From the NCBI RefSeq assembly GCF_016865365.1, contig NZ_AP024469.1, positions 2,758,501 through 2,822,500 of the forward strand: DNA of 64,000 nt, in the 5' to 3' direction. The translations under genes were made by a program, and so were the position numbers. The DNA is from Geobacter sp. SVR (GTDB lineage Bacteria; Desulfobacterota; Desulfuromonadia; Geobacterales; Pseudopelobacteraceae). Position 1 is the first letter of the stretch, and the number at the start of each line of letters is the position of its first letter. Shown piece after piece: positions 1 to 11,264 of the stretch. The notes below the pieces were generated by a model. That model saw only the letters and a program-made list of their open reading frames with translations. It was not told where the DNA came from and did not search any database.

Positions 1-115
1 AAAAAGCAATCGAATTTGCCGCATCGCAGACAGGTTCCTAATGCCGTGATATTTCCGCTCCCTCTCGGGCAGATCTCCCCGAGGCGTGCCGACACCGTTT
101 TCCGGGTTCCGAAAC

Positions 116-132
116 AAATGTTCAAAACATTT
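116..132. promoter_or_regulatory. Small inverted repeat upstream of rep
   Basis: AAATGTT (116-122) and AACATTT (126-132) form a perfect 7-bp inverted repeat with a CAA spacer, about 40 nt before the helicase start. It could be an operator or simply chance in an AT-rich patch. No function is assigned. Confidence 0.25.
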
Positions 133-171
133 TTGCACTCCCTGTCACCTCTGTGATAAAAACGACCCCCT

Positions 172-2178
<2,007 letters not shown>

Positions 2179-2397
2179 CCCGGTGCACCATGGAACAACC
2201 CCCGAAAACGGAGGGCATGAAAACGGAATGGTGTCCTGCCGGATTGAACCATCCGGGACAGCAGCTCCGGCTGAATGGAGACAGGGAGAGCTCGCAGCTG
2301 CGGTTTTTTTTCTGGCTTCCCCCTCCCGTTTCTGCAAAAATGCGCCTGCATCGTGCAGCGTCAATGCCGTAGCTGCACGCATGGCAGGAGACTGACA
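2179..2397 (+). promoter_or_regulatory. Structured leader or terminator region before the B12-radical SAM gene
   Basis: No coding sequence is supported here. A strong hairpin spans 2233-2261: CCGGAT (2240-2245) pairs with ATCCGG (2252-2257), extended by TGTC/GACA. Further down, GCAGCT (2262-2267) can pair with AGCTGC (2296-2301), directly followed by an eight-T run (2303-2310 and onward). This could be the Rho-independent terminator of rep, or a leader with an attenuator for the next gene. It does not match the GEMM, TPP or cobalamin riboswitch consensus as far as I can tell by eye. Confidence 0.4.
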
Positions 2398-3816
2398 GTG
2401 AAAATCCTCTTCCTACATCCCCATGGCAGCAACTGGCTCGGAACCCAGAAAGACATCAGCACGATCTTCAACCTGATGCCCCCCCTGGGCATGATGAGCA
2501 TTGCAGCAGTGCTGGAGCGGGAAGGATTCGCCGTCGAGCTGATCGACTGCTACGGCGCCCCTGCCGAAGCGCCGGCACTGGCTGGGGAAATACTGCGCCG
2601 CAATCCCGATCTGGTCGCCTTTTCATGCACGACATCCTCATTCCTGGAAGGCAACCGGATCGCCGAACTGATCAAGGAACGCCGCCCGCAGGTGGCTACC
2701 GTGGTGGGGGGCGCCCATGCCTGCACCATCGGGCCTTCCCTGCTGGACTCCTTCCCGGCCATCGATTACCTGGTCATCGGCGAAGGGGAACGGACCATGC
2801 TGGAGCTGGTACGCTCCGGCCTCAGGAACCCGGAAGCCATCCCCGGAATCGCCTGCCGGATCGACGGCAAGGGCACCCTGACGTCACCACGGGAACTGAT
2901 CGGGAACCTGGATGAGCTCCCTTTTCCGGCCTACCACCTGCTGCCGCGTTTTCCCGGGCGCTACAACCTGCCGCTGTTCAGCTATCCCAAGGCTCCCAAT
3001 ACCAGCATCATTTCCAGCCGGGGCTGCCCCTACCGCTGCTCCTATTGCGACCGCTCGGTATTCTCCCAGGGCTTCCGCTTCAATTCCCCCGAATACATCG
3101 TGGAACATGTGGCCATGCTCAACCGCGACTACGGCATCCGGCACGTATTCTTCTACGACGACCTGTTCACCTTCGACCGCAGCCGGGTGGCCGAGTTCTG
3201 CGACCTGAAGGAACGCCGCGGCCTGAAGGTCGGCTACAACTGCATCGCCAGGCTGGAACATATCGATGCGGAACTGCTGGCACTCCTGAAGCGCTCCGGC
3301 TGCTGGCAGGTCAACTTCGGCATTGAATCGGGGGATCCGGAGGTGCTCAGAAAGCATCGCAAGTTCTTCGGTCTGGATGAAGTCGGCCGGAAGCTGCAGA
3401 TGGTCAGGGAGGCCGGCATGCGCGTCAAGGGGCTCTTCATGATCGGCTTGCCGGGCGAAGACGAGACCGCCATCCGCCGCACCATCGAATACGGACTTTC
3501 GCTGCCGCTGGACGAGATCAACATCACCAAGTTCACCCCCTTTCCCGGCGCCCCGATTTACCGGACCATCGGCGATTACGGCACCTTCCGGGAGGACTGG
3601 GACCTGATGAACTGCCTGAACTTCGTGTTCATTCCCACGGGCATGACGGAAGATCGGCTGCAGAGTCTCTACGACGAGTTCATCCGCCGCTTCTACCACC
3701 GCCGCCAGATCCAGCTCGGATACGCCTCCATGCTCTGGAAATCGCCCCATAGTTTCCTGATCTTCATGCGCAATCTTCCGGAAATCCTGACCTTCGCGCT
3801 CAGACAGGGATGGTAA
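2398..3816 (+). CDS. B12-binding domain / radical SAM protein (BchE-like family)
   Basis: A 472-residue protein. Residues 1 to about 150 form a cobalamin-binding fold (KILFLHP start, then VVGGAHA and VIGEGE, typical of the B12-binding class with radical SAM). Next comes the radical SAM core with GCPYRCSYC (CxxxCxxC, a 4Fe-4S/SAM site) and the downstream GIESGD and GLPGE motifs. Family members carry out methylations or cyclisations on unactivated carbons. The substrate is unknown. The GTG at 2398 is chosen because GGCAGGAG lies just upstream and the B12 domain begins immediately; an in-frame ATG at 2275 lies inside the structured leader. It resembles the radical SAM proteins of the lipid cluster further right but is not physically part of it. 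Confidence 0.85.
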   Translation: MKILFLHPHGSNWLGTQKDISTIFNLMPPLGMMSIAAVLEREGFAVELIDCYGAPAEAPALAGEILRRNPDLVAFSCTTSSFLEGNRIAELIKERRPQVATVVGGAHACTIGPSLLDSFPAIDYLVIGEGERTMLELVRSGLRNPEAIPGIACRIDGKGTLTSPRELIGNLDELPFPAYHLLPRFPGRYNLPLFSYPKAPNTSIISSRGCPYRCSYCDRSVFSQGFRFNSPEYIVEHVAMLNRDYGIRHVFFYDDLFTFDRSRVAEFCDLKERRGLKVGYNCIARLEHIDAELLALLKRSGCWQVNFGIESGDPEVLRKHRKFFGLDEVGRKLQMVREAGMRVKGLFMIGLPGEDETAIRRTIEYGLSLPLDEINITKFTPFPGAPIYRTIGDYGTFREDWDLMNCLNFVFIPTGMTEDRLQSLYDEFIRRFYHRRQIQLGYASMLWKSPHSFLIFMRNLPEILTFALRQGW

Positions 3817-3943
3817 TGCCCCTGGTCACTGTTTCTGGTATCATTTTTTCCATAGATTGAGTGGTTGCCCGATTTCGACGGGCAGACCAAATCACCACAG
3901 TACTGCTGTAATGCTGTGCAATCCAAACAAGAGGTGCGTCGTC

Positions 3944-5554
3944 ATGAAGATCAGAACCAAGCTGGTTATCGCCTTTCTGGTGGTAAACTTCCTCACTCTG
4001 CTGGTCGGTCTGTTTTCGATCCAGAAGATTTCCCAACTGCTGACAATCTCCACGGATATTGCATCCGCCCAGGTGCCGACCATCAGCGCCATCAAGGAGA
4101 TAGACTCGCTGGTTGGCGGCTATCGGCGGTCGGAACTGTTGATGGTTTTGGCAAAAGAGCAGCAGGATATCGACAAATACGTCAAACGGGCCGATGAAGC
4201 GGCCGGGAAGCTGAAGACCAAGATGGCCGGCTACGAAAAACTGATCGACAGCGAGGAGGAACGCACCGCATTCGAGGTGTTCAAGAAGGAACTGGCGGAG
4301 TGGCAGGCCGTGCACCCGAAGATAGTGGCATTGGCTCTCCAGGGCCAGGATGGTGAAGCAACGTCATTGATCCTGGGTGATTCCAGCCGCCACTTCAATG
4401 CCGCCATCAAAAGCCTCGACGACAGCCTCAACGCCAACATCAAGCAGATCGGCACGGAAAGCAGCGAGAGCCTCCGGATCAATTCATCCGCCCGCCTGTG
4501 GATCGTGATCGCCCTGATCGTGACGATCATCCTCGGACTGGTAATCGCCCTGTCGACGGCCCGCAAGATCAGCACGCCGATTGCGGATCTGGCCCACCAG
4601 GCACGGCAGGTGGCGGACGGCAATCTGGCGGTGACGATCGAACAGAGCTCCAACGACGAGGTCGGCAGCCTGGCTGCATCGTTCGGACAGATGATCGGCA
4701 ACCTGCGGGACATCATCGCCAATGTCGCCGCGACCTCCGGCCAGGTGGCCAGCGCTGCCAACCAGCTGAACAGCACTGCCGAACAGATCGCCACCGGGGC
4801 GGAACAGGTGGTGGGACAGACCAGCACCGTGGCAACTGCCACGGAAGAGATGGCCGCCACCTCGGGCGATATTGCCCGCAACTGTTCCATGGCCGCCCAC
4901 AGTGCCCAGCAGGCCAATGTCTCCGCACTGGCAGGCTCATCGGTAATCCGCGGCACCGTGGAAGGCATGAATCGCATCGCCACCCAGGTGAAGGGCACGG
5001 CTGCATCGGTCGAGGGACTGGGGGCCCGTTCGGACCAGATCGGCGCCATTGTCGGCACCATCGAGGATATTGCCGACCAGACCAACCTGCTGGCGCTGAA
5101 TGCGGCTATCGAGGCTGCCCGGGCAGGTGAACAGGGACGGGGCTTCGCCGTTGTGGCCGATGAGGTCCGGGCGCTGGCCGAGCGGACCACACGGGCCACG
5201 CGGGAAATCGGAGAAATGATCAAGGCCATTCAGCAGGAAACTAGAAGTGCGGTGGCCGCCATGAACGAGGGGGTCAGGGAGGTGGTGCGCGGCACCGAAG
5301 AAGCGTCCCAATCGGATGAAGCGCTGCAGTCGATCCTGGACCAGATCGCCACCGTGAACATGCAGGTGAATCAGATTGCCACAGCCGCCGAGGAACAGAC
5401 GGCAACGACAAACCAGATCAGCAGCAATGTCCTGCAGATCACGGAGGTTGTCACCCACACCGCCGCAGGCGCCCAGGAATCGGCGGCGGCATCGGCGCAG
5501 CTGGCATCGCTGGCCGGAAACCTCCAATCCCTGATCAGCAGATTCAGACTGTAA
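3944..5554 (+). CDS. Methyl-accepting chemotaxis protein
   Basis: A 536-residue chemoreceptor. A transmembrane helix lies at about residues 7-29. A four-helix-bundle periplasmic sensor (about 30-183) has no obvious ligand motif, and a second membrane helix covers about 184-206. A HAMP linker follows, then a long cytoplasmic signalling hairpin whose tip ([20 protein letters not shown]) contacts CheA and CheW. There is no CheR/CheB tether pentapeptide at the C terminus, which ends SRFRL. The start at 3944 is preceded by GAGGTG and begins just before the membrane helix. It is a single gene; a strong hairpin overlaps its stop codon. Confidence 0.95.
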   Translation: MKIRTKLVIAFLVVNFLTLLVGLFSIQKISQLLTISTDIASAQVPTISAIKEIDSLVGGYRRSELLMVLAKEQQDIDKYVKRADEAAGKLKTKMAGYEKLIDSEEERTAFEVFKKELAEWQAVHPKIVALALQGQDGEATSLILGDSSRHFNAAIKSLDDSLNANIKQIGTESSESLRINSSARLWIVIALIVTIILGLVIALSTARKISTPIADLAHQARQVADGNLAVTIEQSSNDEVGSLAASFGQMIGNLRDIIANVAATSGQVASAANQLNSTAEQIATGAEQVVGQTSTVATATEEMAATSGDIARNCSMAAHSAQQANVSALAGSSVIRGTVEGMNRIATQVKGTAASVEGLGARSDQIGAIVGTIEDIADQTNLLALNAAIEAARAGEQGRGFAVVADEVRALAERTTRATREIGEMIKAIQQETRSAVAAMNEGVREVVRGTEEASQSDEALQSILDQIATVNMQVNQIATAAEEQTATTNQISSNVLQITEVVTHTAAGAQESAAASAQLASLAGNLQSLISRFRL

Positions 5555-5606
5555 ACCGGGTGGGGCAGCTATCGCCCGAACAGGGAATACGCTGCCCCGC
5601 CCGTTT
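5553..5606 (+). terminator. Terminator-like hairpin of the chemoreceptor gene
   Basis: The left arm at 5553-5569 and right arm at 5591-5606 are nearly perfect inverted repeats; the core is GGGGCAGC/GCTGCCCC. The hairpin overlaps the TAA stop of the chemoreceptor gene. Only a short GTTT follows, so it is either a weak intrinsic terminator or an mRNA 3' stabiliser. Confidence 0.6.
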
Positions 5607-5743
5607 GAGACAGCCTGGCTGCCTCGCACAGGACACTGCAAGAACTGCTGCTGCCAGGCGGCGCAACCAATTGCTTCCCGCAGTGCGCGTCGCGGATTCA
5701 GAAATATGCACCGGACCGGCTCTTTCTACCTGAGGAGGTGGAT

Positions 5744-7819
5744 ATGATGAAAACACAAGACAGTGGCGCCTATATCGCCAATCTGATGCGCATCGACAAG
5801 ACCACCCTGCCTGCCGACGGCGGCGAACGTTTCAACCGCCTGATCTTCGCCCGCAGTCCCTATCTGCTGCAGCATGCCGAAAATCCGGTGGACTGGTACG
5901 AATGGGGCCAGGAGGCATTCGACAAGGCCCGTACCGAAAACCTGCCGATCCTGCTGTCCATCGGCTATGCCACCTGCCACTGGTGCCATGTCATGGCCCA
6001 CGAATCCTTCGAGGATGCCGAGGTCGCCGCACTGCTCAACGGCCGCTATGTCTGCATCAAGGTCGACCGCGAGGAACGCCCCGATGTCGACGACTTCTAT
6101 ATGACCGTTTCGCAGGTGCTGACCGGCAGTGGCGGCTGGCCTCTCAACATCTTTCTGACACCGGACCGGCGCCCGTTCTTTGCCATGACCTATCTGCCCA
6201 AGCTTGGGCGCAGCGGCACCGGCGGACTGATGGAACTTCTGGCGAATATATCGATTCTCTGGGAACAACAGCCCGACAGAATCGAGAAAAACTGCCGCGG
6301 GATCATGGAAGCCCTGGGACAGCTTTCACAGCAACCGGCCCAGGAAACCATCGAAATAACGGAAACCGTGGAACTGGCCTTTGAACAGCTGTCGCGAAGC
6401 TACGACCGCGACTATGGCGGTTTCGGCACTGCTCCCAAATTCCCGATGGCCGTCAATCTCGACTGGCTCATCGCACAGGGCACCGAGGGGAACAAGGAAG
6501 CACTGAAAATGGCGCTGCATACGCTGCGCAGCATACGCCAGGGGGGCATCTGGGATCAGCTCGACGGCGGTCTGCACCGCTATTCCGTCGATCAGGAGTG
6601 GCTCGTGCCGCACTTCGAGAAGATGCTGTACGACCAGGCCCAGATTGCCATGTCAGCCATCAGTGCCTACCAGGCCAGCCGCGACCCGTTCTTCAGGGAG
6701 ATGGCGGACACGATCTTCGGATTTGTGGCCCGGGAGATGACATCCCCGGAAGGGGGCTTTTATTCGGCCCTGGACGCCGATAGCGAAGGAATGGAAGGGA
6801 AGTTCTACCTGTGGGACAAATCCGACGTGGACCGGATTCTGGGGGCTGACGCGGACCTGTTCTGTTCCTATTTCGACATCACCGCGGAGGGCAACTTCGA
6901 GGGGCGCTCCATACCGAACATTCCGGTCCCCCTGGAGGAATTCTGCCGCCAGGAAGACCGGAGCATGGCTGCAACGGAGCGCGCACTGGAGCGGTGCCGG
7001 ACGACCCTGCTGGAACAGCGGGAGGGTCGCATCCGGCCGTTGCGGGACGAAAAGATCATTACCGCCTGGAACGGCCTGATGATCGCGGCCCTGGCCAGGG
7101 GGGGCGTGGTCCTCGACACTCCCGCCTATACCGAGCGCGCCGCCCGCGCCGCGGACTTCATCCAGCAGCGCCTGCAACGGCCCGACGGCAGGCTGCTGCG
7201 CAGTTACCTGAACGGGCCCGCAGATATCCCCGCCTTTCTGGAAGACTATGCCTTCCTGTGCCACGGGCTGATCGAGCTATTCGAAGCGACGCTGGACAAT
7301 GCCTGGCTGGACCGTGCGCTGGGACTGGCCGACCAGATGGCGCGGCTGTTCTATGATCCTTCGGCACAAACATTCTCCAAGACCGGCCATGATGCAGAAC
7401 AGATGCCGGTGCGTGCCTCCCTGGAGCATGACGGCGTCATGCCGTCCGCCTATTCCCTGGCTGCCGGCTGCCTGGTACGCCTGGGGCACGCAGCCGAACG
7501 TCCCGACCTGCACGACCTGGCTCACGTGCTGCTGGCCGGCACCCTTTCCGAAGCCGGTCGGCAGCCTGCGGTACATCTGGGGACCCTGGCAGCCTACCTG
7601 AGGCTGGAAAGCGAGCCGGTCATCGTACGACTGCAGGGGCGCCGCGATTCTCCGCAGGTGCGGGAGCTGCTGCGCACGACCAAGAGCAGCAGCGTGCCCC
7701 ACCTGGTCATCCAGTTCTCCGAAGACGACCACCAGGGGCGAGCCTCTGTCTGCGCCCATGGCGCCTGCCATGCGCCTACCTCCGATTGCGGTACCCTTGA
7801 AAGACTGCTGGCGTCCTGA
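5744..7819 (+). CDS. DUF255 / thioredoxin-domain protein, YyaL/SPATA20 family
   Basis: A 691-residue protein. The N-terminal thioredoxin-like domain starts with the family signature [17 protein letters not shown] and carries a CxxC-type pair ([14 protein letters not shown], near residue 76). The remainder is an (alpha/alpha)6 barrel resembling N-acylglucosamine 2-epimerases and glycosidases, with [10 protein letters not shown] and [14 protein letters not shown] motifs. Length and order match YyaL and SPATA20. The biochemical role of the family is not settled. AGGAGG at 5733-5738 supports the ATG at 5744; the adjacent ATG at 5747 and GTG at 5738 are alternatives. It is probably cytoplasmic, as no signal peptide is seen. 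Confidence 0.9.
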   Translation: MMKTQDSGAYIANLMRIDKTTLPADGGERFNRLIFARSPYLLQHAENPVDWYEWGQEAFDKARTENLPILLSIGYATCHWCHVMAHESFEDAEVAALLNGRYVCIKVDREERPDVDDFYMTVSQVLTGSGGWPLNIFLTPDRRPFFAMTYLPKLGRSGTGGLMELLANISILWEQQPDRIEKNCRGIMEALGQLSQQPAQETIEITETVELAFEQLSRSYDRDYGGFGTAPKFPMAVNLDWLIAQGTEGNKEALKMALHTLRSIRQGGIWDQLDGGLHRYSVDQEWLVPHFEKMLYDQAQIAMSAISAYQASRDPFFREMADTIFGFVAREMTSPEGGFYSALDADSEGMEGKFYLWDKSDVDRILGADADLFCSYFDITAEGNFEGRSIPNIPVPLEEFCRQEDRSMAATERALERCRTTLLEQREGRIRPLRDEKIITAWNGLMIAALARGGVVLDTPAYTERAARAADFIQQRLQRPDGRLLRSYLNGPADIPAFLEDYAFLCHGLIELFEATLDNAWLDRALGLADQMARLFYDPSAQTFSKTGHDAEQMPVRASLEHDGVMPSAYSLAAGCLVRLGHAAERPDLHDLAHVLLAGTLSEAGRQPAVHLGTLAAYLRLESEPVIVRLQGRRDSPQVRELLRTTKSSSVPHLVIQFSEDDHQGRASVCAHGACHAPTSDCGTLERLLAS

Positions 7820-7941
7820 ATGAATCGACCGTGCCGGAATCGGCTCCATCCTCGCCGATCCGTTCCGCTTGCGGGATTGCATTTGTGCGATAAACTATCG
7901 ACAGGCATGCAGTCTGATCACTTCTCCAAAGGAGCACACAT

Positions 7942-8136
7942 ATGGCAAGGGAACCGTGGGTCGATGAGGATATCTGCATCAGTTGCGGGCTCTGCATCAG
8001 CAATCTTCCGGACGTCTTCAGATTTGCCGACAACGGCAAGGCCGAGTGTTTTGATCCGGAAGGAGCCTCGGAAGACGAGATTCAGAGCGAAGCGATCGAC
8101 ATCTGCCCGGTTTCGTGCATTCAGTGGAAAGACTGA
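7942..8136 (+). CDS. Single-cluster ferredoxin, [4Fe-4S] type
   Basis: A 64-residue acidic protein with CISCGLC near the N terminus and CPVSC near the C terminus. This is the four-cysteine ligand set of one 4Fe-4S cluster, with an extra cysteine (CPVSC) that could allow a disulfide. It resembles Thermotoga- or Desulfovibrio-type ferredoxin I: small, soluble and a carrier of low-potential electrons. AAAGGAG lies about 9 nt before the ATG. It sits alone between a DUF255 gene and a secreted-protein gene, so no redox partner is suggested by context. Confidence 0.9.
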   Translation: MAREPWVDEDICISCGLCISNLPDVFRFADNGKAECFDPEGASEDEIQSEAIDICPVSCIQWKD

Positions 8137-8204
8137 AGGCTGGTTTTCCCCCTTTGCCCTTCCCATACCGCGCTACACCACCTTGAGATCAGGAGGTAAG
8201 GCAA

Positions 8205-8567
8205 ATGAAAAAACCGTTTATCGCCATTCTTGCAGTATGCACGTTGTTCGCAGCGGCTCCGCTCATGGCAGATGAGGTGCCGGCCTCGCAAATGGGAGGA
8301 GCGCCGGGTTCGCAGGTCCAGACACCCGAATCGCAACCGGAGGGAGCGCCGGGGTCCCAGGTACAGTCACCCGAGCAGAAGGATGAATGCCTGCTTTACT
8401 CCAAGAGATGCCTGCAGACCGCAGAATCGCTGCAGCAAAAGATGAGGAGGCTGGACACCGAGATCAAGAAGGGCACCAAAGTCTACACGCCCGAGGAACT
8501 CAAACGACTGCAGGATAAATTGAAAGATCTGAACGACCTCATGGACAGAATGCTCGACAATCCGTAA
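8205..8567 (+). CDS. Small secreted protein with a repeated Pro/Gln/Ser segment and a coiled coil
   Basis: 120 residues, no recognised family. Residues 1-22 form a signal peptide (KKPF, a hydrophobic core, then LMA before DE). Residues 23-57 contain a duplicated element, GAPGSQVQTPESQPE followed by GAPGSQVQSPEQK, likely disordered. The rest (about 60-118) has two cysteines and a charged heptad-like helix (EELKRLQDKLKDLNDLMDRM) that should form a coiled coil. AGGAGGTAAGG is a strong ribosome-binding site. Probably periplasmic. Function unknown. Confidence 0.75.
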   Translation: MKKPFIAILAVCTLFAAAPLMADEVPASQMGGAPGSQVQTPESQPEGAPGSQVQSPEQKDECLLYSKRCLQTAESLQQKMRRLDTEIKKGTKVYTPEELKRLQDKLKDLNDLMDRMLDNP

Positions 8568-8635
8568 CTCGCCTGCCTCGGTATTCTGCCTGACATACTC
8601 CCCGCATGGTCTGAGACAAAAGCTTCTCGCCTGCA

Positions 8636-8669
8636 AAAAAGGGTGATCCTCCGGGATCGCCTTTTTTTT
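8636..8669 (+). terminator. Rho-independent terminator
   Basis: GGTGATCC and GGATCGCC form an 8-bp stem with a TCCG loop, followed by eight T residues and preceded by a run of A residues. It lies about 70 nt after the small secreted protein gene, before the PagL-like gene. The A and T runs could allow it to work on both strands. Confidence 0.85.
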
Positions 8670-8848
8670 GCGCTCGCAGTACCGGTGATCGAAGATGATT
8701 GCAAATGTGGCTGCCAGTCATTAAGATACCTGCGCCTTGTGCCTACTCTGCTGCACGGATGTGCGGCGCAGGGCTCTCGCACGTACGCCATGGCAGCCCG
8801 GGCTGCGGCTGCCTCCCGGATCCAACGACAACCGTTAGAGGAAAAAAC

Positions 8849-9436
8849 ATGAAAACGATAGCAACGCTTGCAACTGTTGTCATGCTGCTGATCGCCATCC
8901 CGCAGGACTCGTCGGCCGGCAACCCGGTTTCCCTCGCCGACGGGGAATATGGATTTCTCACGGGCTACGGCATCTCGCACATCGGATTCGGCGCCACACA
9001 GCACCAGGTGCAGACCTGGGATGCGATCGCGCGGGCAGGTTTTTTCATGTCCGGGGAACTGGGGCAGGGGCACTGGTATCAGGGGCGGCACGAGACGGTT
9101 TTCGAACTGCCGTACCACATGGCAGTCGATCATGGGGGACGATCGATGGTAGGGTTCTACGTGTTGGGGCACTGGCGGTTCACCGGCCTGGAAAGCATGG
9201 CACCCTATGTGTTCGCCGGAGGAGGGCCGGTGTATGTCGACCTGGGGCTGCCGACCATGGGGACAAAGCTCTGTTTCAGCTATCAGGGGGGCACCGGGCT
9301 GCAGTATTTCCTCGATAGTTCAAAGGCACTGGACCTGCAGTACCGTTACCACCATATCTCCAACGCCGGCACCGCCGAACCGAACGAGCCGCTCAACTCC
9401 AGCAAAATCCTGATGGGAATTTCGGTGTTCTACTGA
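8849..9436 (+). CDS. pagL: Acyloxyacyl hydrolase, PagL-like lipid A 3-O-deacylase
   Basis: 195 residues with a signal peptide (cleavage after SSA at about residue 22) and a C-terminal outer-membrane barrel ending in an aromatic residue (SVFY). The motif YHHISNAGTAEPNEPLN carries the His-x-Ser pair (H169 and S171) of the PagL active site. Known family role: removal of the 3-O-linked acyl chain of lipid A in the outer membrane, altering membrane properties and immune recognition. The ATG at 8849 is chosen because the signal peptide starts there and AGAGGA precedes it. The downstream neighbour is convergent and only about 28 nt away. It stands next to a lipid cluster, but on the opposite strand. 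Confidence 0.85.
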   Translation: MKTIATLATVVMLLIAIPQDSSAGNPVSLADGEYGFLTGYGISHIGFGATQHQVQTWDAIARAGFFMSGELGQGHWYQGRHETVFELPYHMAVDHGGRSMVGFYVLGHWRFTGLESMAPYVFAGGGPVYVDLGLPTMGTKLCFSYQGGTGLQYFLDSSKALDLQYRYHHISNAGTAEPNEPLNSSKILMGISVFY

Positions 9437-9464
9437 AATCCGCTCCCCGTTTTTCAACAACCTT

Positions 9465-10160
9465 CTAGGGAACTTTGATTTCGGACAGGGGCACTACCTT
9501 CATGCCCTCCAGCCGCGGCAGGAGCACCGAATCTTCGAGGGGCATATTGACCTCGGGCTCGTCGAGCACCAGCCGGAAGCGATCTTCGCGGGTGTTGCGC
9601 ATCTCAACGACGGTGGCCACCGGCACACCGTTGAAAACCTTGTATTTTTCGTAATATACCTGGTCTCCGTCAGGCGAGACCTTGGAGGTCACCAGGCCGT
9701 TCTCGAAGGTGACCTTTTCCACAAAACCGAGCTTTCCGACCCGTTCCACCGTGCCGTTCAACTGCCGGTCAACAGGCGCATCCACCTCCATCACCCAGCG
9801 CATCAGGCGCCACCCCTGCAGCCCCCCCTGAGCGGGCAATTCGTCAAAATTTCCCACATAAGCCGTCATCTGGGAAGGATAGACCAACGTAATTTTGTTT
9901 CCCAGGCTGAAGGCCTCCATCAGGGTCGTGCCAAAGGGGGACAGCACCACCAGGTGGAGCTGGTCGGGCTTGCGGAAAACAAGGTACCCATGGCCGGACA
10001 TGCCGCGCTCGGAGGACTGGATCGACAGGGACACCGATGATGAGAGCGTGTCCACCGTCGCGCCCGGCTGAAAATCGAGCAGCACCAGCGGCGTCGTGGC
10101 GCAGGCGGCGGTCAGAAGCACCGTTGTCAGCAACAGGAGTTTAAGTATGAGAGTTTTCAT
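9465..10160 (-). CDS. LolB-like outer-membrane lipoprotein of the lipid cluster
   Basis: 231 residues. Signal peptide II with lipobox LTAAC; C20 would be lipidated. The mature part has the half-barrel pattern of LolA/LolB proteins (GHGYLVFRKPDQLHLVVLSP, then later short beta strands). LolB inserts lipoproteins into the outer membrane. Variants next to LolA-like proteins in aryl-polyene-type clusters are thought to receive a lipid product instead. This is the last gene of the long minus-strand cluster, 92 nt after the LolA-like gene. The role in product insertion is inferred from the neighbours. Confidence 0.7.
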   Translation of the reverse strand: MKTLILKLLLLTTVLLTAACATTPLVLLDFQPGATVDTLSSSVSLSIQSSERGMSGHGYLVFRKPDQLHLVVLSPFGTTLMEAFSLGNKITLVYPSQMTAYVGNFDELPAQGGLQGWRLMRWVMEVDAPVDRQLNGTVERVGKLGFVEKVTFENGLVTSKVSPDGDQVYYEKYKVFNGVPVATVVEMRNTREDRFRLVLDEPEVNMPLEDSVLLPRLEGMKVVPLSEIKVP

Positions 10161-10252
10161 GGGAGTATGATGTTCTCCTGAGTCCTGAGATCACAACTAC
10201 CGGAGCTCCTGAAAGGCGCCGGCTCCAGTGGTGGCGATCCGGAGGTCGGACT

Positions 10253-10855
10253 CTAATCCAGCTTGAAGTCTTTTTCGGTCAGGCCGGTGTTCCGGCGCAT
10301 ATTGCGAAAGGTCATCACCGCCCGGTCGCCGTTCTGTTCGACAATCACGAGCCGCTTCACCGTGCCGTCCTCCTGAAAGGATATCACCAATTCCCTGACT
10401 TGCCCCTTGCCCTGGGGCAGAATCGTGACGGTATAGGTCTGTCCGGTCCGGTCGGCCTGCACCGCTATCCCCTCCGGCACCGTAGTGACCGGAGTGGCGA
10501 TTTTATCGAACCAGCGCTTGAGTCCCTGTTCCGGCGGCAGGACGATCCGGTTCCGGTCACCGTCGTTGCCCATGACCTGTTCTATCACGGTATCACGCAG
10601 CACAATGCGGCTGGCATAGGGGGCCGCGATCTGAAGATAGAACAGATCCGGCTTGCGGAAACGCACGCTGCCGGTCATGGTGATGGTGCGCTTCATCATC
10701 GACAGCCGTTTTTCCTGGGTCATCTCGGCGGAAAAATCGTTGGTGCCGGCAAAGGCCTTGCGCAGAGCCTCCAGCCCTTCAACCGGAGTGATCTGGCGGG
10801 CGTGGCCCGTCAATGGACACAACAGCATGATAATGATCAGAATCAGACGACGCAT
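10253..10855 (-). CDS. LolA-like periplasmic lipid carrier
   Basis: 200 residues with a signal peptide (MRRLILI through GHA). The body has the LolA pattern: an alpha helix near FSAEMTQEKRL, then beta strands GSVRFRKPDLFYLQI, IVLRDTVIEQVMGND and a C-terminal LTEKDFKLD. LolA-type proteins ferry acylated cargo across the periplasm in a hydrophobic half-barrel. The start at 10855 is one base after the stop of the dehydratase gene, so translation is coupled. Together with the LolB-like gene it forms an export pair for the cluster product (inference). It may not be the housekeeping LolA. Confidence 0.75.
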   Translation of the reverse strand: MRRLILIIIMLLCPLTGHARQITPVEGLEALRKAFAGTNDFSAEMTQEKRLSMMKRTITMTGSVRFRKPDLFYLQIAAPYASRIVLRDTVIEQVMGNDGDRNRIVLPPEQGLKRWFDKIATPVTTVPEGIAVQADRTGQTYTVTILPQGKGQVRELVISFQEDGTVKRLVIVEQNGDRAVMTFRNMRRNTGLTEKDFKLD

Positions 10856-10856
10856 G

Positions 10857-11264
10857 TTACAGCCTCCCGATACCAAGTGTCATTCGGGCCTGAGCGAGGA
10901 TGTTCCCCCCACAGGTGACCTCCCCTTCGATCAGGGCCAGCCTTCCGAACGATTTGACGACGCGGGCCGCAATCGTCAGTGTATCCCCTGCCAGAACCTG
11001 CCCACCGAACTCGGCATGGTCAACGGTCGCCAGGAATCCCCCCTCCCCCTGCTCTTGGGCCGCCAGGATGCCCCCCAGTTGCGCGATCGACTCGATCAGG
11101 TAGACCTGCGGAAATGCTTCGGGTGCATCGGTAACGCGGCGTTCGGCCCGGGCACTGACTCCCGGCTCAAGGGCCAGCAGCCGGTCAAGCATCAGGAAGG
11201 GATAGCGATGCGGCAGATATGCGGCAGGATCGGGGTTAAACAGGGCTGCCTCCCAGAATATCAA
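10857..11264 (-). CDS. 3-hydroxyacyl-ACP dehydratase, FabZ-like hotdog protein
   Basis: 135 residues. The FabZ signature LPHRYPFLMLDR holds the catalytic His (H19), and IESIAQLGG holds the catalytic acid (E58), as in FabZ. The reaction is removal of water from a 3-hydroxyacyl carrier-protein chain to give a trans-2-enoyl chain. It overlaps the preceding ketosynthase-like gene by 29 nt. It works with the cluster FabG and ketosynthase to build a chain that may stay unsaturated, because no enoyl reductase is present nearby. Confidence 0.85.
   Translation of the reverse strand: MIFWEAALFNPDPAAYLPHRYPFLMLDRLLALEPGVSARAERRVTDAPEAFPQVYLIESIAQLGGILAAQEQGEGGFLATVDHAEFGGQVLAGDTLTIAARVVKSFGRLALIEGEVTCGGNILAQARMTLGIGRL

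Noticed and set aside
2179-2397. GEMM (c-di-GMP/cGAMP) riboswitch
   Set aside because: The conserved GGACGCAAAGCC-type core and tetraloop receptor are not present, although Geobacter often uses this class.
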